Assembly: GCF_021869765.1 (NCBI RefSeq)
Contig: NZ_CP084580.1
Location: 5,228,742 to 5,292,741, forward strand
Length of the DNA: 64,000 nt
Reading direction: 5' to 3'
From: Chryseobacterium sp. MEBOG06
GTDB taxonomy: Bacteria; Bacteroidota; Bacteroidia; Flavobacteriales; Weeksellaceae
A model generated the notes under the pieces. It was not told the DNA's origin. It made no database searches and saw nothing but the letters and a program-made list of their open reading frames with translations. The translations under genes and the position numbers were made by a program. Positions 8,356 through 17,206 of this stretch are shown here, in pieces; the first letter of the stretch is position 1, and each line of letters starts with the position of its first letter.

Positions 8356-9324
8356 GTGACCAGAATTTTAGCATATCGTTTCTCGGCATTCGGAGATGTT
8401 GCAATGACAGTGCCTGTTTTCAGAGAATTTCTGGAACAGAATCCCGATGTGGAAATTGTTATGGTTTCAAGAAAAAACTTTGAAGCTCTTTTTGCGGGAA
8501 TTCCCAATGTAATATTCAAAGGAATCGATGTAGATAACTATAAAGGATTCTTTGGATTGAGAAGGTTAAGTAATGAGCTGATCCGGGAATTTAACCCCGA
8601 TTGTATTGCCAATCTTCATGATGTAATCAGAACAAAGGTTCTGGATAAAATCTACAGAAGAAAAGGACTTAAGGTTTTCAAAATAGATAAAGGGAAAGAA
8701 GAGAAGGAGCATCTTACAGACGTATGGAATCTGGATAAAGTACAGCTGAAGAAAACAGTAGAACGCTATGCTGATGTTTTTAGAAAAATGGGATTCAGGG
8801 TGGAACTTTCCCAAAAACTCAGACCACTTTCCAATCATAAATTGGGCATTGGTTTTGCTCCTTTTGCTCAGCATAAAGGAAAAATGCTGCCTTTAGAGAA
8901 GTCATTTGAACTGGCTAAAATTTTATCAGAAAAACATACTATATATTTCTTCGGAGGGGGGAAAAAAGAAACTGAAACTCTTGAAAAATGGGAACAGCAG
9001 ATTCCTAATACAAAAAGTCTTTCCGGAAAATTAACTCTTGAAGAAGAACTCAACAAAATTGCAGAACTGGAAATAATGATTTCTATGGATTCTGCCAATA
9101 TGCACCTTGCAAGTCTTATGGGAACAAGATGCATCTCTATCTGGGGGGCAACGCATCCTTATGCCGGATTTTTAGGATTCGGGCAAAGTGAGGAAGATGT
9201 GGTTCAGGTAAAAGATCTTACCTGCAGGCCGTGTTCTGTGTTCGGAGATAAAGAGTGCTACAGAGGAGATTGGGCATGTCTTGAGGAGTTTAGGATCCAA
9301 AAAGTCATTGATAAAATCAGATGA
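8356..9324 (+). CDS. Glycosyltransferase family 9 (heptosyltransferase-like)
   Basis: 322 residues with a GTG start at 8356, two bases after the sufE stop. The start is fixed by the family N-terminus ILAYRFSAFGDVAMTVPV. The C-terminal half has the donor-binding motifs seen in ADP-heptose:LPS heptosyltransferases: GFAPFAQHKGKMLP, FFGGGKKE and MDSANMHLASLMGTRCISIWG. The family builds the inner core of LPS; Bacteroidota members may use other sugars, so the exact donor is open. It is one base away from the next glycosyltransferase and clearly in the same operon. Confidence 0.9.
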   Translation: MTRILAYRFSAFGDVAMTVPVFREFLEQNPDVEIVMVSRKNFEALFAGIPNVIFKGIDVDNYKGFFGLRRLSNELIREFNPDCIANLHDVIRTKVLDKIYRRKGLKVFKIDKGKEEKEHLTDVWNLDKVQLKKTVERYADVFRKMGFRVELSQKLRPLSNHKLGIGFAPFAQHKGKMLPLEKSFELAKILSEKHTIYFFGGGKKETETLEKWEQQIPNTKSLSGKLTLEEELNKIAELEIMISMDSANMHLASLMGTRCISIWGATHPYAGFLGFGQSEEDVVQVKDLTCRPCSVFGDKECYRGDWACLEEFRIQKVIDKIR

Positions 9325-9325
9325 C

Positions 9326-10225
9326 ATGAAGATATCAATCTGTATTCCTGTTTATAATTTTGATGTTCGTGAGCTTGTTTTTACTTTGAAAAATGAAGTT
9401 GAAGAGAGTGGGGTAGATGCTGAGATCATTCTGATTGATGATGCTTCGAAAAACAGTTTCAAAGAATTGAACAGAGAAGTTCACGATAGTGTACAAAAAT
9501 TTATATTTCTTGAAAAAAACATAGGAAGATCTCAAATCCGTAATCTTTTTCTTAAATATTCTACAGGAGAATATCTTCTGTTTCTGGATTGTGACGGAAA
9601 GATTGTCAATGAGAATTTCTTAAAAAAATACATTCAGTTTATACAGGATAACCCAGGTACTCAGGTTATTTATGGAGGCAGGAAGGTTCTGGATTCTTTT
9701 CCGGATCAAAATCATTTGCTAAGATGGAAATTTGCTGTTGAAAGAGAAAACCTTTCACTGGCATTGCGTCTGGAGAAACCTTATTTGAGCTTCCAGACTA
9801 ATAATTTTGTGATTCAAAAAGCTGTGCTTGAAAAAATTGCCTTTAATCCCCAATTTCAAAAGTATGGATATGAAGACCTTCTGTTTGCAATGGATTTAAA
9901 ATCTGAAAAGGTAAAGATTGACCATATTGATGATCCTATTCTCAATAATGATTTAGAAGAAAACGGAGTCTATCTTGGAAAAGTGGAAGAGTCTGTAGAA
10001 AGTCTGGCTGAAATGCTTAAAGACGAAGACCTCCGTTCAAGGCTTTCTGAAGTCAAGCTGGTGAAATTGTATCACCAGATTGATTCCACTCCATTTAAGC
10101 CTTTTCTTGGCCTTATTTTTTGGACAAAAGATACTTATCTTAAAAAACAGCTTTTAAAAGGAAATTGCAGCCTTCGTTATCTTGATCTTTATAAGCTGGG
10201 ACTTCTCATTCGGAAAATGAAATAA
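9326..10225 (+). CDS. Glycosyltransferase family 2
   Basis: 299 residues from ATG 9326, one base after the upstream stop. A longer frame from 9281 lies inside the upstream gene and is rejected. The GT-A fold is shown by SICIPVYNFD at the N-terminus, ILIDDASKN near 50, an RNLFLKYSTGEYLLFLDCDGK block with the DxD (DCD) that binds metal and nucleotide sugar near 96, and a YGYEDLLFAMDL motif near 190, which resembles the acceptor-side ED. It likely elongates a surface glycan with the two neighbouring transferases. A strong terminator follows. Confidence 0.9.
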   Translation: MKISICIPVYNFDVRELVFTLKNEVEESGVDAEIILIDDASKNSFKELNREVHDSVQKFIFLEKNIGRSQIRNLFLKYSTGEYLLFLDCDGKIVNENFLKKYIQFIQDNPGTQVIYGGRKVLDSFPDQNHLLRWKFAVERENLSLALRLEKPYLSFQTNNFVIQKAVLEKIAFNPQFQKYGYEDLLFAMDLKSEKVKIDHIDDPILNNDLEENGVYLGKVEESVESLAEMLKDEDLRSRLSEVKLVKLYHQIDSTPFKPFLGLIFWTKDTYLKKQLLKGNCSLRYLDLYKLGLLIRKMK

Positions 10226-10267
10226 AAGGTATTGATTTTTGTACTTTGAAGTTGCTTTTAGAAAAAA

Positions 10268-10300
10268 AACTCGGAATTGATTGTAAATCAATTCCGAGTT
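10268..10300. terminator. Bidirectional terminator
   Basis: Perfect 15-bp stem (AACTCGGAATTGATT and its complement) with a 3-base loop. It is preceded by an A-run and followed by TTTT, between convergent GT2 and type IX cargo genes. Confidence 0.9.
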
Positions 10301-10320
10301 TTTATTGACGGCCAATAAAA

Positions 10321-11784
10321 TTATTTCTTTATTATTTTTTTAGAAACTACTTTGTCATCATGCCTTTTGCCTTTAATAAAATAAATTCCTTTATTTAGTT
10401 GGCTAATATCAAGAATTTGTTCTTTGTCTTTAAATTGAGTTTTTATTTCAATTTTCCTACCATCAATGGATAAAAGCTCTATATTAGTAAGGCCTTTCAC
10501 AAAAACTTTGTCTTCTGCAGGGTTGGGATAAATTATTGTATAATCAGGGTATTTATTTTCTATTGTTGAAAGAACTTCACCAATATAGAATCTTCTCATT
10601 ATAAGTTTCCAGTTGAGTTGGGAACAGTAATAGTTTTCCATATTTTCAGCAATAATTAATCGATTCCCTTGAATAAGCGTCTTTGTTGAACCATGAGGAC
10701 CAGCTAGTTTATTGATTAATATATAGCCATTTCCATTATAAGTTGTATCAATATTTCCATTGATATTTATCTTTCCCAGAAGAAACGTGGTTGCATTTCT
10801 ATCCGCAAAAACATAAAAATTATTATTGACAAAATGAACATCGGTAATACCGGCAACATTTTGAGGAAACTTATAGCCATTACTGAAGGAAGGATCTAGA
10901 GTTGCGTTAGATAAAACTTTAAACATTAAAAGTCTATCGGTGATAATGATAATGCCGTTGTCAGGAGTGATAAAGGTAAAAGTATCATTGGTAGTATTAG
11001 ATACATAATTAGTTATTGTTAAAAGCCCGTTTGTTCCAAAATTGGAAATTGGATTTCCATTTGGATTGGTTTTAAAAACAATGATATTGGCATCATTATA
11101 TACTAAGCTAGTGCTAATTTTTCCCGTAAACATATAATTACCCTCATTGTCTATATCAGTTTTAGCTATAATGAGATTGGGCTGATTGGCAAATTCAATT
11201 TTACCACTAGTACCAAAGGAAACGTCTGAAGTACCATTTTGATGATATTTGAAAATAGCAGAGTATACTTTGTTGTCAAAATTTACTTTAACAGCATTAA
11301 TGATAATTTCGTTATTAAGAGATTCTTTCCAATCACGGATGTTATAGGGATAGGGTAATGTAATATAGCCATTCACCCCCCAAGAAGTAATAAGATTACC
11401 ATTAACGTCAACTTTCGATAAAGTAGAATATTGATTTAGTATAAAATAATTGCCGTCCCTTGATGGTTTCATCCTGTTGACAATAGCTGAATTGTCTAAA
11501 ACACCGTTCTGGTTGTAAGAAGTATCTAACGTTCCCTCCTGGTTAAATTTAGAAAGAATTCCTGTGTAATTGCTTGTTGAGCTACATCCCCAATTGGACA
11601 CGCCTCCCACAAGAAAATCATTGTTTGGGAGAAGATTCATATTATAAGCCTGAAATCCTTTGACAGGTGGGCTAAATGTGAATTCTGTTGATCCACTATT
11701 TCCAAAGGTCATATCCTGAGTTCCAAGAGTCTGACTTTTTATAGAAGTTATAATAAATAAGGAAAGTATAAAAAGTTTTTTCAT
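10321..11784 (-). CDS. Type IX secreted delta-60 repeat protein with C-terminal sorting domain
   Basis: 487 residues. A signal peptide (MKKLFILSLFIITSIKSQ) is followed by about seven repeats of the delta-60/beta-propeller kind, each with a D-x-S/T-F/Y-x-x-x-G core (MTFGNSGSTEF, LDTSYNQNGVL, DVSFGTSGKI, LDPSFSNGYKF, IDTTYNGNGYI). The last about 75 residues form a Por/type IX C-terminal sorting domain: YPNPAEDKVFVKG, SIDGRKI, DISQLNKGIYFIK and a basic end. It should cross the outer membrane through the type IX system and be released or anchored at the surface. Its ligand is unknown. It lies 27 bases past the tRNA terminator and may use its own promoter. Confidence 0.88.
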   Translation of the reverse strand: MKKLFILSLFIITSIKSQTLGTQDMTFGNSGSTEFTFSPPVKGFQAYNMNLLPNNDFLVGGVSNWGCSSTSNYTGILSKFNQEGTLDTSYNQNGVLDNSAIVNRMKPSRDGNYFILNQYSTLSKVDVNGNLITSWGVNGYITLPYPYNIRDWKESLNNEIIINAVKVNFDNKVYSAIFKYHQNGTSDVSFGTSGKIEFANQPNLIIAKTDIDNEGNYMFTGKISTSLVYNDANIIVFKTNPNGNPISNFGTNGLLTITNYVSNTTNDTFTFITPDNGIIIITDRLLMFKVLSNATLDPSFSNGYKFPQNVAGITDVHFVNNNFYVFADRNATTFLLGKININGNIDTTYNGNGYILINKLAGPHGSTKTLIQGNRLIIAENMENYYCSQLNWKLIMRRFYIGEVLSTIENKYPDYTIIYPNPAEDKVFVKGLTNIELLSIDGRKIEIKTQFKDKEQILDISQLNKGIYFIKGKRHDDKVVSKKIIKK

Positions 11785-11810
11785 AGATTTTTTAGTTTAT
11801 ATATAACAAA

Positions 11811-11838
11811 AAAATCTCCCAGTTTCCTGAGAGATTTT
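11811..11838 (-). terminator. Terminator of the tRNA-Val operon
   Basis: On the minus strand a 12-bp stem capped by a GAAA tetraloop is followed by a T-run (TTTTTTTG). It starts two bases after the second tRNA-Val. Confidence 0.85.
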
Positions 11839-11840
11839 GT

Positions 11841-11914
11841 GGGCCCTGAGGGATTCGAACCCCCGACCCTCTGGGTGTAAACCAGATGCTCTGAACCAAC
11901 TGAGCTAAGAGCCC
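11841..11914 (-). tRNA. tRNA-Val (anticodon TAC)
   Basis: 74 bases on the minus strand, folding as a full cloverleaf: acceptor GGGCTCT with AGGGCCC (one G-U pair), D arm GCTC...GAGC, anticodon stem TCTGG/CCAGA with loop TTTACAC (TAC at 34-36, reads GTA/GTN valine codons), and T loop TTCGAAT. The CCA end is not encoded. It is identical in all 74 bases to the copy at 11951. Confidence 0.97.
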
Positions 11915-11950
11915 TGAAATTTTTTGAAAGGCTTCAGTATCCTTTTTAGT

Positions 11951-12024
11951 GGGCCCTGAGGGATTCGAACCCCCGACCCTCTGGGTGTAAACCAGATGCT
12001 CTGAACCAACTGAGCTAAGAGCCC
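11951..12024 (-). tRNA. tRNA-Val (anticodon TAC), first copy of the pair
   Basis: Same 74-base cloverleaf as the copy at 11841, separated from it by a 36-base spacer. The folC stop is 41 bases upstream on the same strand, so the pair may be read through from folC or from an unseen promoter. Confidence 0.97.
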
Positions 12025-12065
12025 CTATACTTGTTTCCTTGTTTAGAGTGGTGCAAATATACAAC

Positions 12066-13310
12066 TTATTCAGTAATCTCCAAATTTTTTTCTAAAAAAT
12101 CTCCAACAACAAAGTTGCTTCCGCCGATAAAAATCATTTCTTCTTTTGTACATCGTTCTTTTGCAGCTAGATACGCTTCTTGTACAGAATTAAAAATTTT
12201 ATAAAAAATTTTCGCCTCCTGAAGTAGATTTTCATAATCTTCCGGGTGTCTTCCCCTGTTGACAGATGGTTTTGCAAAATAAAACTCAGAATTTTCAGGA
12301 AGTAAATCCATCACTTCATCTATTTTTTTATCATTTACAAACCCCAAAATGACATGCTTGTGCCTGTCAATTGAATTAAGTTGCGAAAAAACGTGCTCCA
12401 AACCTGCCTGATTATGTCCCGTATCGCAAATGATAAGCGGATCTTTTGAGAATTCAAACCAACGGCCTATAAAACCTGTATTCTGATGAACGTTTAGCAG
12501 TCCTTTTTCAAGATCTTCGTTCGTAATGTTTATTTCTAACTTCTTTAATTCTTCTACTATAGCCAGTACCACTTTAATGTTCTTCTTCTGATAGTTTCCT
12601 TTCAGATCAGAAGTAAGCTCACTCTGGATGAATGTGGCATCTGTAAAAGGTGCATTTTCTTCAAGAGCTTTCTTTCTGAGAATATTTTTGACCACATCAT
12701 TGTCATCGCCGGAGATGATAGGGATGTGGCTTTTTATAATTCCCGCCTTCTCTCCGGCAATCTCTTCAATAGTATCACCCAAAATATTCTGATGATCAAG
12801 CTGAACGTTCGTAATGGCTGAAATCAGGGGTTGAATAATATTGGTTGAATCCAGTCTTCCCCCCAGTCCCACTTCAATAATGGCAAAATCTACCTGTTGC
12901 TGATAAAAATATTCAAACGCCATGATTGTAGTGAACTCAAAAAAAGAAGGACGGATATCTTCCGGAATACTTTTAAGTTTCTGAATAAAATCAAAGACAA
13001 ATTCTTTATTGCAGTTTTTCCCATTAACCTTGATTCGCTCTGTAAAGTCGATAAGATGCGGTGAATTGTAAAGCCCCACTTTATAACCTGCTTCCTGAAG
13101 AACTGAAGCCAGCATATTGCTTGAAGAGCCCTTTCCGTTGGTTCCTCCGATATGGATACACTGTATCTTTTCCTGAGGATTTCCAAAGAAAGCACAAAGC
13201 TTGGTAATATTATCAAGTCCCGGTTTGTAAGCCTTCTGCCCATCTACCTGATAGTTGGGCATCTGCACGAAAAGCCAATCGATAGCTTCCTGATATTGTT
13301 CATTTGTCAT
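12066..13310 (-). CDS. folC: Bifunctional folylpolyglutamate synthase / dihydrofolate synthase FolC
   Basis: 414 residues, normal length. It joins glutamate to dihydropteroate and extends folate polyglutamates using ATP. The P-loop HIGGTNGKGSSSNML is near residue 50, followed by YNSPHLIDFTERIKVNG (omega loop and folate side), the Mur-ligase-type LGGRLDSTN and ITNVQLDHQNILG motifs (about 150-190), and the C-terminal Rossmann domain with ICDTGHNQAG. The ATG at 13310 starts MTNEQYQEAIDWLF, typical of the family. It has no partner folate genes nearby; the tRNA-Val pair lies downstream on the same strand. Confidence 0.95.
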   Translation of the reverse strand: MTNEQYQEAIDWLFVQMPNYQVDGQKAYKPGLDNITKLCAFFGNPQEKIQCIHIGGTNGKGSSSNMLASVLQEAGYKVGLYNSPHLIDFTERIKVNGKNCNKEFVFDFIQKLKSIPEDIRPSFFEFTTIMAFEYFYQQQVDFAIIEVGLGGRLDSTNIIQPLISAITNVQLDHQNILGDTIEEIAGEKAGIIKSHIPIISGDDNDVVKNILRKKALEENAPFTDATFIQSELTSDLKGNYQKKNIKVVLAIVEELKKLEINITNEDLEKGLLNVHQNTGFIGRWFEFSKDPLIICDTGHNQAGLEHVFSQLNSIDRHKHVILGFVNDKKIDEVMDLLPENSEFYFAKPSVNRGRHPEDYENLLQEAKIFYKIFNSVQEAYLAAKERCTKEEMIFIGGSNFVVGDFLEKNLEITE

Positions 13311-13493
13311 GGTACAAAATTCTCAAAAGTTTTTTTAAAATAAAATATAATTTTTCAATCTGTAACTTTTTTATATTTAATTCGTCTAATATTGAAAAAT
13401 CTTAATAGGGAATCGCTCTCATTTGGAGATACCAATATTGATGAAGAAGACGCGATTTCATAGGACCATTAAAAAACAAATAAACATATACAT

Positions 13494-14834
13494 ATGAAAA
13501 AAGTTTGGATTATCGTTTTCGGATTGGGTTATCTGGGTTTAAACGCTCAGAAGAAATGGTCCTTAGAAGAATGCGTAAGCTATGCAGTGGAGCATAATCT
13601 TCAGGTTATCCAAAATAAATATAACAAGCAATCGCAGGATGCAAGCCTTAAAATTGCTAAAAAAGGCTATTTACCATCTGTTTCAGGGAGTTTAGGAAAT
13701 ACGGTCAGCTTTGGACAGACGTCGTTCGGAACAGGAAGTTTAAGAAATGACAGGTTCAGTAATAATGCCAGTGTTGGAGCTGATGTTTTGGTGTACAATA
13801 ATGGCAGAATGGAAAAGACGGTAAGAAAAAGTCAGTTTGATTTAGAGGCAAGTCTTTATGATGTAGAAACCATTAAAAATGATATCTCTCTACAGATAGC
13901 ACAGCAGTATCTAACCACACTTCTAAATAAAGAAATTGTGAAGATCTCCGAAAGTGCTGTGGGAAATGCACAAAAACAATACGACAGAGCAAAAATTACA
14001 ACAAACGTAGGAACAACCTCTCAAACTGTTCTCGCTGAAGCGGAAGCTGCCTTAGCAAGAGAGAAGCAGAATTTAAAAACGGCTGAGGTGAACGTGGGAA
14101 GAAGTTTGTTTGCTTTGGTTCAGCTTTTACAATTATCTGATTATAAGAATTTTGATGTGGAAGATGTCGCTGTTTCAGATCAGTTAGCTCCTGAACTTAA
14201 ATCTGTGGATGAAGTTTTAGCCATAGCCTATGAATCTCAACCTCAAATAAAAGCTGCTGTAAGCAGGATCAATTCGGCAGAAGCTCAGACCGAAGTTTCG
14301 AAAACCGCTTTTTGGCCTACTATAACGGCTAGTGTAGGAGTAGGAACTTTCTATAACAACCTTTTGAATACTGATAATATAGGAAATGAGTTTATCTACG
14401 TAAAGGAAAAAGGATTCTTTCAGCAGTATAAAGACAACTTTGGACAGCAGGCCAGTGTTTCTGTGAATATTCCTATTTTCAATAAAGGAATAACAAAACT
14501 CCAGGTAGAGCAATCCAGAATAAATGAAAGTATTGCCAAAAATACATGGGAACAACAGAAACAGACTGTAAGACAAAATGTACAGAAGGCCCAGTTTGAT
14601 GCAGATGCTAACTATGAAAGCTATCTGGCAGCGGTAGAAGCGGAAAAAAGCTCAAAACTTGCTCTTGAGTTTGCAGATAAAAGCTATGCAGTGGGAAGAA
14701 CAACTATTTATGATGTAAATGTCGCAAGAAATAATTATGCAAATGCACAGGGATCAGTAGCACAGGCGAAATATAATTACCTTTTTAGTCTTAAACTATT
14801 GAATTTCTATGCAGGAATTCCGTTAAGTTTGTAA
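13494..14834 (+). CDS. TolC family outer-membrane efflux protein
   Basis: 446 residues. A signal peptide (MKKVWIIVFGLGYLGLNAQ) precedes two OEP repeats rich in heptads. The first repeat has the conserved WSLEECVSYAVEHNLQV start and a beta segment SGSLGNTVSFGQ; the second begins near residue 230 (SQPQIKAAVSRINSAEAQ) and has SVSVNIPIFNKG. The C-terminal helix carries the usual GRTTIYDVNVARNNYANAQ. It forms the trimeric tunnel for RND, ABC or MFS export, but no inner-membrane pump or adaptor is adjacent. The stop and the next start are one base apart, so it is probably co-transcribed with the SprT-like gene. Confidence 0.9.
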   Translation: MKKVWIIVFGLGYLGLNAQKKWSLEECVSYAVEHNLQVIQNKYNKQSQDASLKIAKKGYLPSVSGSLGNTVSFGQTSFGTGSLRNDRFSNNASVGADVLVYNNGRMEKTVRKSQFDLEASLYDVETIKNDISLQIAQQYLTTLLNKEIVKISESAVGNAQKQYDRAKITTNVGTTSQTVLAEAEAALAREKQNLKTAEVNVGRSLFALVQLLQLSDYKNFDVEDVAVSDQLAPELKSVDEVLAIAYESQPQIKAAVSRINSAEAQTEVSKTAFWPTITASVGVGTFYNNLLNTDNIGNEFIYVKEKGFFQQYKDNFGQQASVSVNIPIFNKGITKLQVEQSRINESIAKNTWEQQKQTVRQNVQKAQFDADANYESYLAAVEAEKSSKLALEFADKSYAVGRTTIYDVNVARNNYANAQGSVAQAKYNYLFSLKLLNFYAGIPLSL

Positions 14835-14835
14835 A

Positions 14836-15426
14836 ATGTCTATCCAATCACTAGAAAAATATTTACCTCAAAATACACTTAAATACTTAAGGATATGGTT
14901 TTCAGATTACTATATTCATATAAAAGTTACACGAAATAGAAATTCTAAACTGGGAGATTACAGAAAGCTCCCAGACAATTCTCATGAAATTACAGTCAAT
15001 TCTACATTAACTCCTCAGCTTTTTTTCTTTGTGCTCACCCATGAACTGGCGCATTTGATTGCCTTTGAAAAATATGGACGCAGAATTTCACCTCATGGCA
15101 GTGAGTGGAAAGAAACGTATAAAAATATGCTTCTTGAAAGCCTTGAAGTCTATGACGAAGATTTGAAACCAGTCATCGTAAAGTTTTCAAAATCACCAAA
15201 GGCAAATTTCATGGCAAGCCCGGATCTTGTACGGTATTTTCATACTGAAAAACAAGACGATAGGCTCCAGTTTATTGAAGAACTTCAGAAGGGTGAGTTT
15301 TTTATCTATCGCAACGAAAAGTATTTATTCGAAGGTCTGGTTAAAAAAAACTATCTTTGTCAGAACCTGGCTACCGGAAGAAAGTATTCTTTCAAACCTT
15401 TGGCCAGGGTAGAAAAATGTAGCTAA
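14836..15426 (+). CDS. SprT-like zinc metallopeptidase-domain protein
   Basis: 196 residues. The N-terminal domain carries HELAH at 69-73 and a downstream SPHGSEW with H87, the three-histidine zinc set of the SprT/WSS1 fold. The C-terminal half (about 110-196) includes a small beta segment with a single conserved-looking Cys (YLCQNLATGRKYSF), resembling the zinc ribbon position of SprT but with too few cysteines. Eukaryotic relatives (Spartan) cleave DNA-protein crosslinks; the bacterial role is not established. It is two bases before the guanylyltransferase gene. Confidence 0.85.
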   Translation: MSIQSLEKYLPQNTLKYLRIWFSDYYIHIKVTRNRNSKLGDYRKLPDNSHEITVNSTLTPQLFFFVLTHELAHLIAFEKYGRRISPHGSEWKETYKNMLLESLEVYDEDLKPVIVKFSKSPKANFMASPDLVRYFHTEKQDDRLQFIEELQKGEFFIYRNEKYLFEGLVKKNYLCQNLATGRKYSFKPLARVEKCS

Positions 15427-15428
15427 GA

Positions 15429-16511
15429 ATGTTAAAATCAGATAGATATTGCGTTATCATGGCGGGTGGAATCGGGAGCCGGTTCTGGCCGATGAGTACG
15501 CAGAAATTTCCAAAACAGTTTCAGGATATTTTAGGAACAGGACGTACCATGATTCAGCAGACTTATGACAGAATCAGCAAGATAATTCCTAAAGAGCATA
15601 TATTCGTGATTACGAATAAGGAGTATGTATCACTTTCTCATCAGCAGCTTCCGGAAATTCCTGAAGAAAATGTTGTGGGGGAACCTCTTATGAAGAACAC
15701 AGCAGCATGTAACCTTTATATGGCTAACAAAATCGCTGAAATTAATCCGGATGCAACCATGATTGTATTACCGGCAGACCATCTGATCCTTAAAGAGGAT
15801 GTTTTTTTGGAAAAAGTGGAGCTGGCATTTGAAGTCGCTTCAAAACATGATTATCTGGTAACACTTGGGATTACTCCTACAAGGCCTGACACCGGATACG
15901 GATATATTCAGTTTGTAGAAAAAACGGGATCGGAATATTTCAAAGTAAAAACATTTACAGAAAAACCGATTCTTGAAATTGCTCAAAGCTTTTTAGAAAG
16001 TGGAGATTTCCTTTGGAATGCAGGGATATTTATTTGGAATGTAAAAAGCATTCACCATGCTTTTGAGAACTATCTTCCTGAGATGATGCAGCATTTTATG
16101 GCGTGTGAATACAATTCAGACAAAGAAAACAGCTGTATTGAAACCATTTATCCGAAGGTTCAAAAGATTTCTATAGACAATGGAATTTTAGAAAAAGCTA
16201 AAAATGTATATGTAATTCCATCAGATTTAGGATGGAGTGACCTTGGAACATGGACTTCTGTTTATGAAAATACAGAAAAAGATGAAGACGGAAATGCTTT
16301 TAAACTAAAGCACTTACTGGCCTACAACTCAAAAGGAAATATTGTACGTCTAAAAAACAACAATAAAGCGGTGATTATTGACGGTCTTGAAAATTATATC
16401 GTTGTAGATACCGATAAGGCACTTCTTATCTGCCCCCGTGAAAATGATCAGCTGATAAAAGATTATGTTCTCGATTTAAAAAGTTTCAAGAAAGGAGAGA
16501 AATTCATGTAA
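15429..16511 (+). CDS. manC: Mannose-1-phosphate guanylyltransferase
   Basis: 360 residues, single-domain type without the C-terminal isomerase of long ManC proteins. It makes GDP-mannose from mannose-1-phosphate and GTP, a precursor for fucose and mannose in surface glycans. The nucleotide-binding signature MAGGIGSRFWPMS...PKQF is at the N-terminus. VLPADHLI (metal-binding Asp) is near 115, the FTEKP motif near 178, LWNAGIFIW near 196 and the DLGWSDLGTW substrate loop near 265. It could supply the glycosyltransferases at 6.8-10.2 kb, although it is not linked to them. Confidence 0.92.
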   Translation: MLKSDRYCVIMAGGIGSRFWPMSTQKFPKQFQDILGTGRTMIQQTYDRISKIIPKEHIFVITNKEYVSLSHQQLPEIPEENVVGEPLMKNTAACNLYMANKIAEINPDATMIVLPADHLILKEDVFLEKVELAFEVASKHDYLVTLGITPTRPDTGYGYIQFVEKTGSEYFKVKTFTEKPILEIAQSFLESGDFLWNAGIFIWNVKSIHHAFENYLPEMMQHFMACEYNSDKENSCIETIYPKVQKISIDNGILEKAKNVYVIPSDLGWSDLGTWTSVYENTEKDEDGNAFKLKHLLAYNSKGNIVRLKNNNKAVIIDGLENYIVVDTDKALLICPRENDQLIKDYVLDLKSFKKGEKFM

Positions 16512-16543
16512 TATTTGGTATACTTTCTATTGATTTTAAAATT

Positions 16544-17206
16544 ATGATTACAACTGCAACACGCTTTACTGTTTTTTCTTTTTTACTTTTGGGAATTTTA
16601 GGATATTCTCAGGAGAAAAAGAAATTTGCAAGTATTTCGGGTATTTTGCAGCAGATTAATCCTGATAATAAAGTGGACTCCTGGGTGCTGGTATACAACA
16701 GCTACGGAAAAGGAGAGGAGATAAAGACTGCGAGTAAACTAAGCTATACTCCTCAGTTTTCGGGATTCAATTTGTTTCCCAGTGAGGACAGTTTTTATTA
16801 TATTGCCTATTCCGAAGGAGGAAAGGTAAATTATGTTCTTGATGTAGAGGGGCTTAAAAAGTTCGTGGGAAAAGTTGATAATGCTCAGGAAGCCGCAATA
16901 GTATTATCTGCTGACGGCTATATCGTAGATGAAGAATTTAAAGATCTTGCAGGAAATTATCACGAAGACAAGTCTAATTATTATTTAGATCTTGGAAAAC
17001 TGACCTCAAAAGAATGCCCTTATCAGAAAACACATTATACCTTGACGGTAAATAAAGCTACAGGAGCTGTTACTCAGGTAAAAGATAACGGAACCTACAT
17101 TGAGCTTTACAATAAAAAATGTGCTAACAACCCGAGACTTTTAAAAATCGAAAAAAAGGAAGAACCAAAGAAAGATGAGCTTAACAAAACACCCAAACGC
17201 AGATAA
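16544..17206 (+). CDS. Secreted hypothetical protein
   Basis: 220 residues with a signal peptide (MITTATRFTVFSFLLLGILGYSQ), then about 170 residues of mixed alpha/beta sequence containing two cysteines (C at TSKECPYQK and NKKCANN). The C-terminal tail is strongly basic and Lys/Glu-rich. I do not recognise a family. It probably sits in the periplasm or on the outer membrane. The gene lies 32 bases after the guanylyltransferase and its 3' end overlaps the following GNAT gene by 32 bases, so it is likely the middle of one operon. Confidence 0.7.
   Translation: MITTATRFTVFSFLLLGILGYSQEKKKFASISGILQQINPDNKVDSWVLVYNSYGKGEEIKTASKLSYTPQFSGFNLFPSEDSFYYIAYSEGGKVNYVLDVEGLKKFVGKVDNAQEAAIVLSADGYIVDEEFKDLAGNYHEDKSNYYLDLGKLTSKECPYQKTHYTLTVNKATGAVTQVKDNGTYIELYNKKCANNPRLLKIEKKEEPKKDELNKTPKRR

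Noticed and set aside
11792..12064. 90-codon reading frame across the tRNA-Val pair
   Set aside because: It is made of the reverse strand of two identical tRNA genes, so its internal repeat is an artefact.
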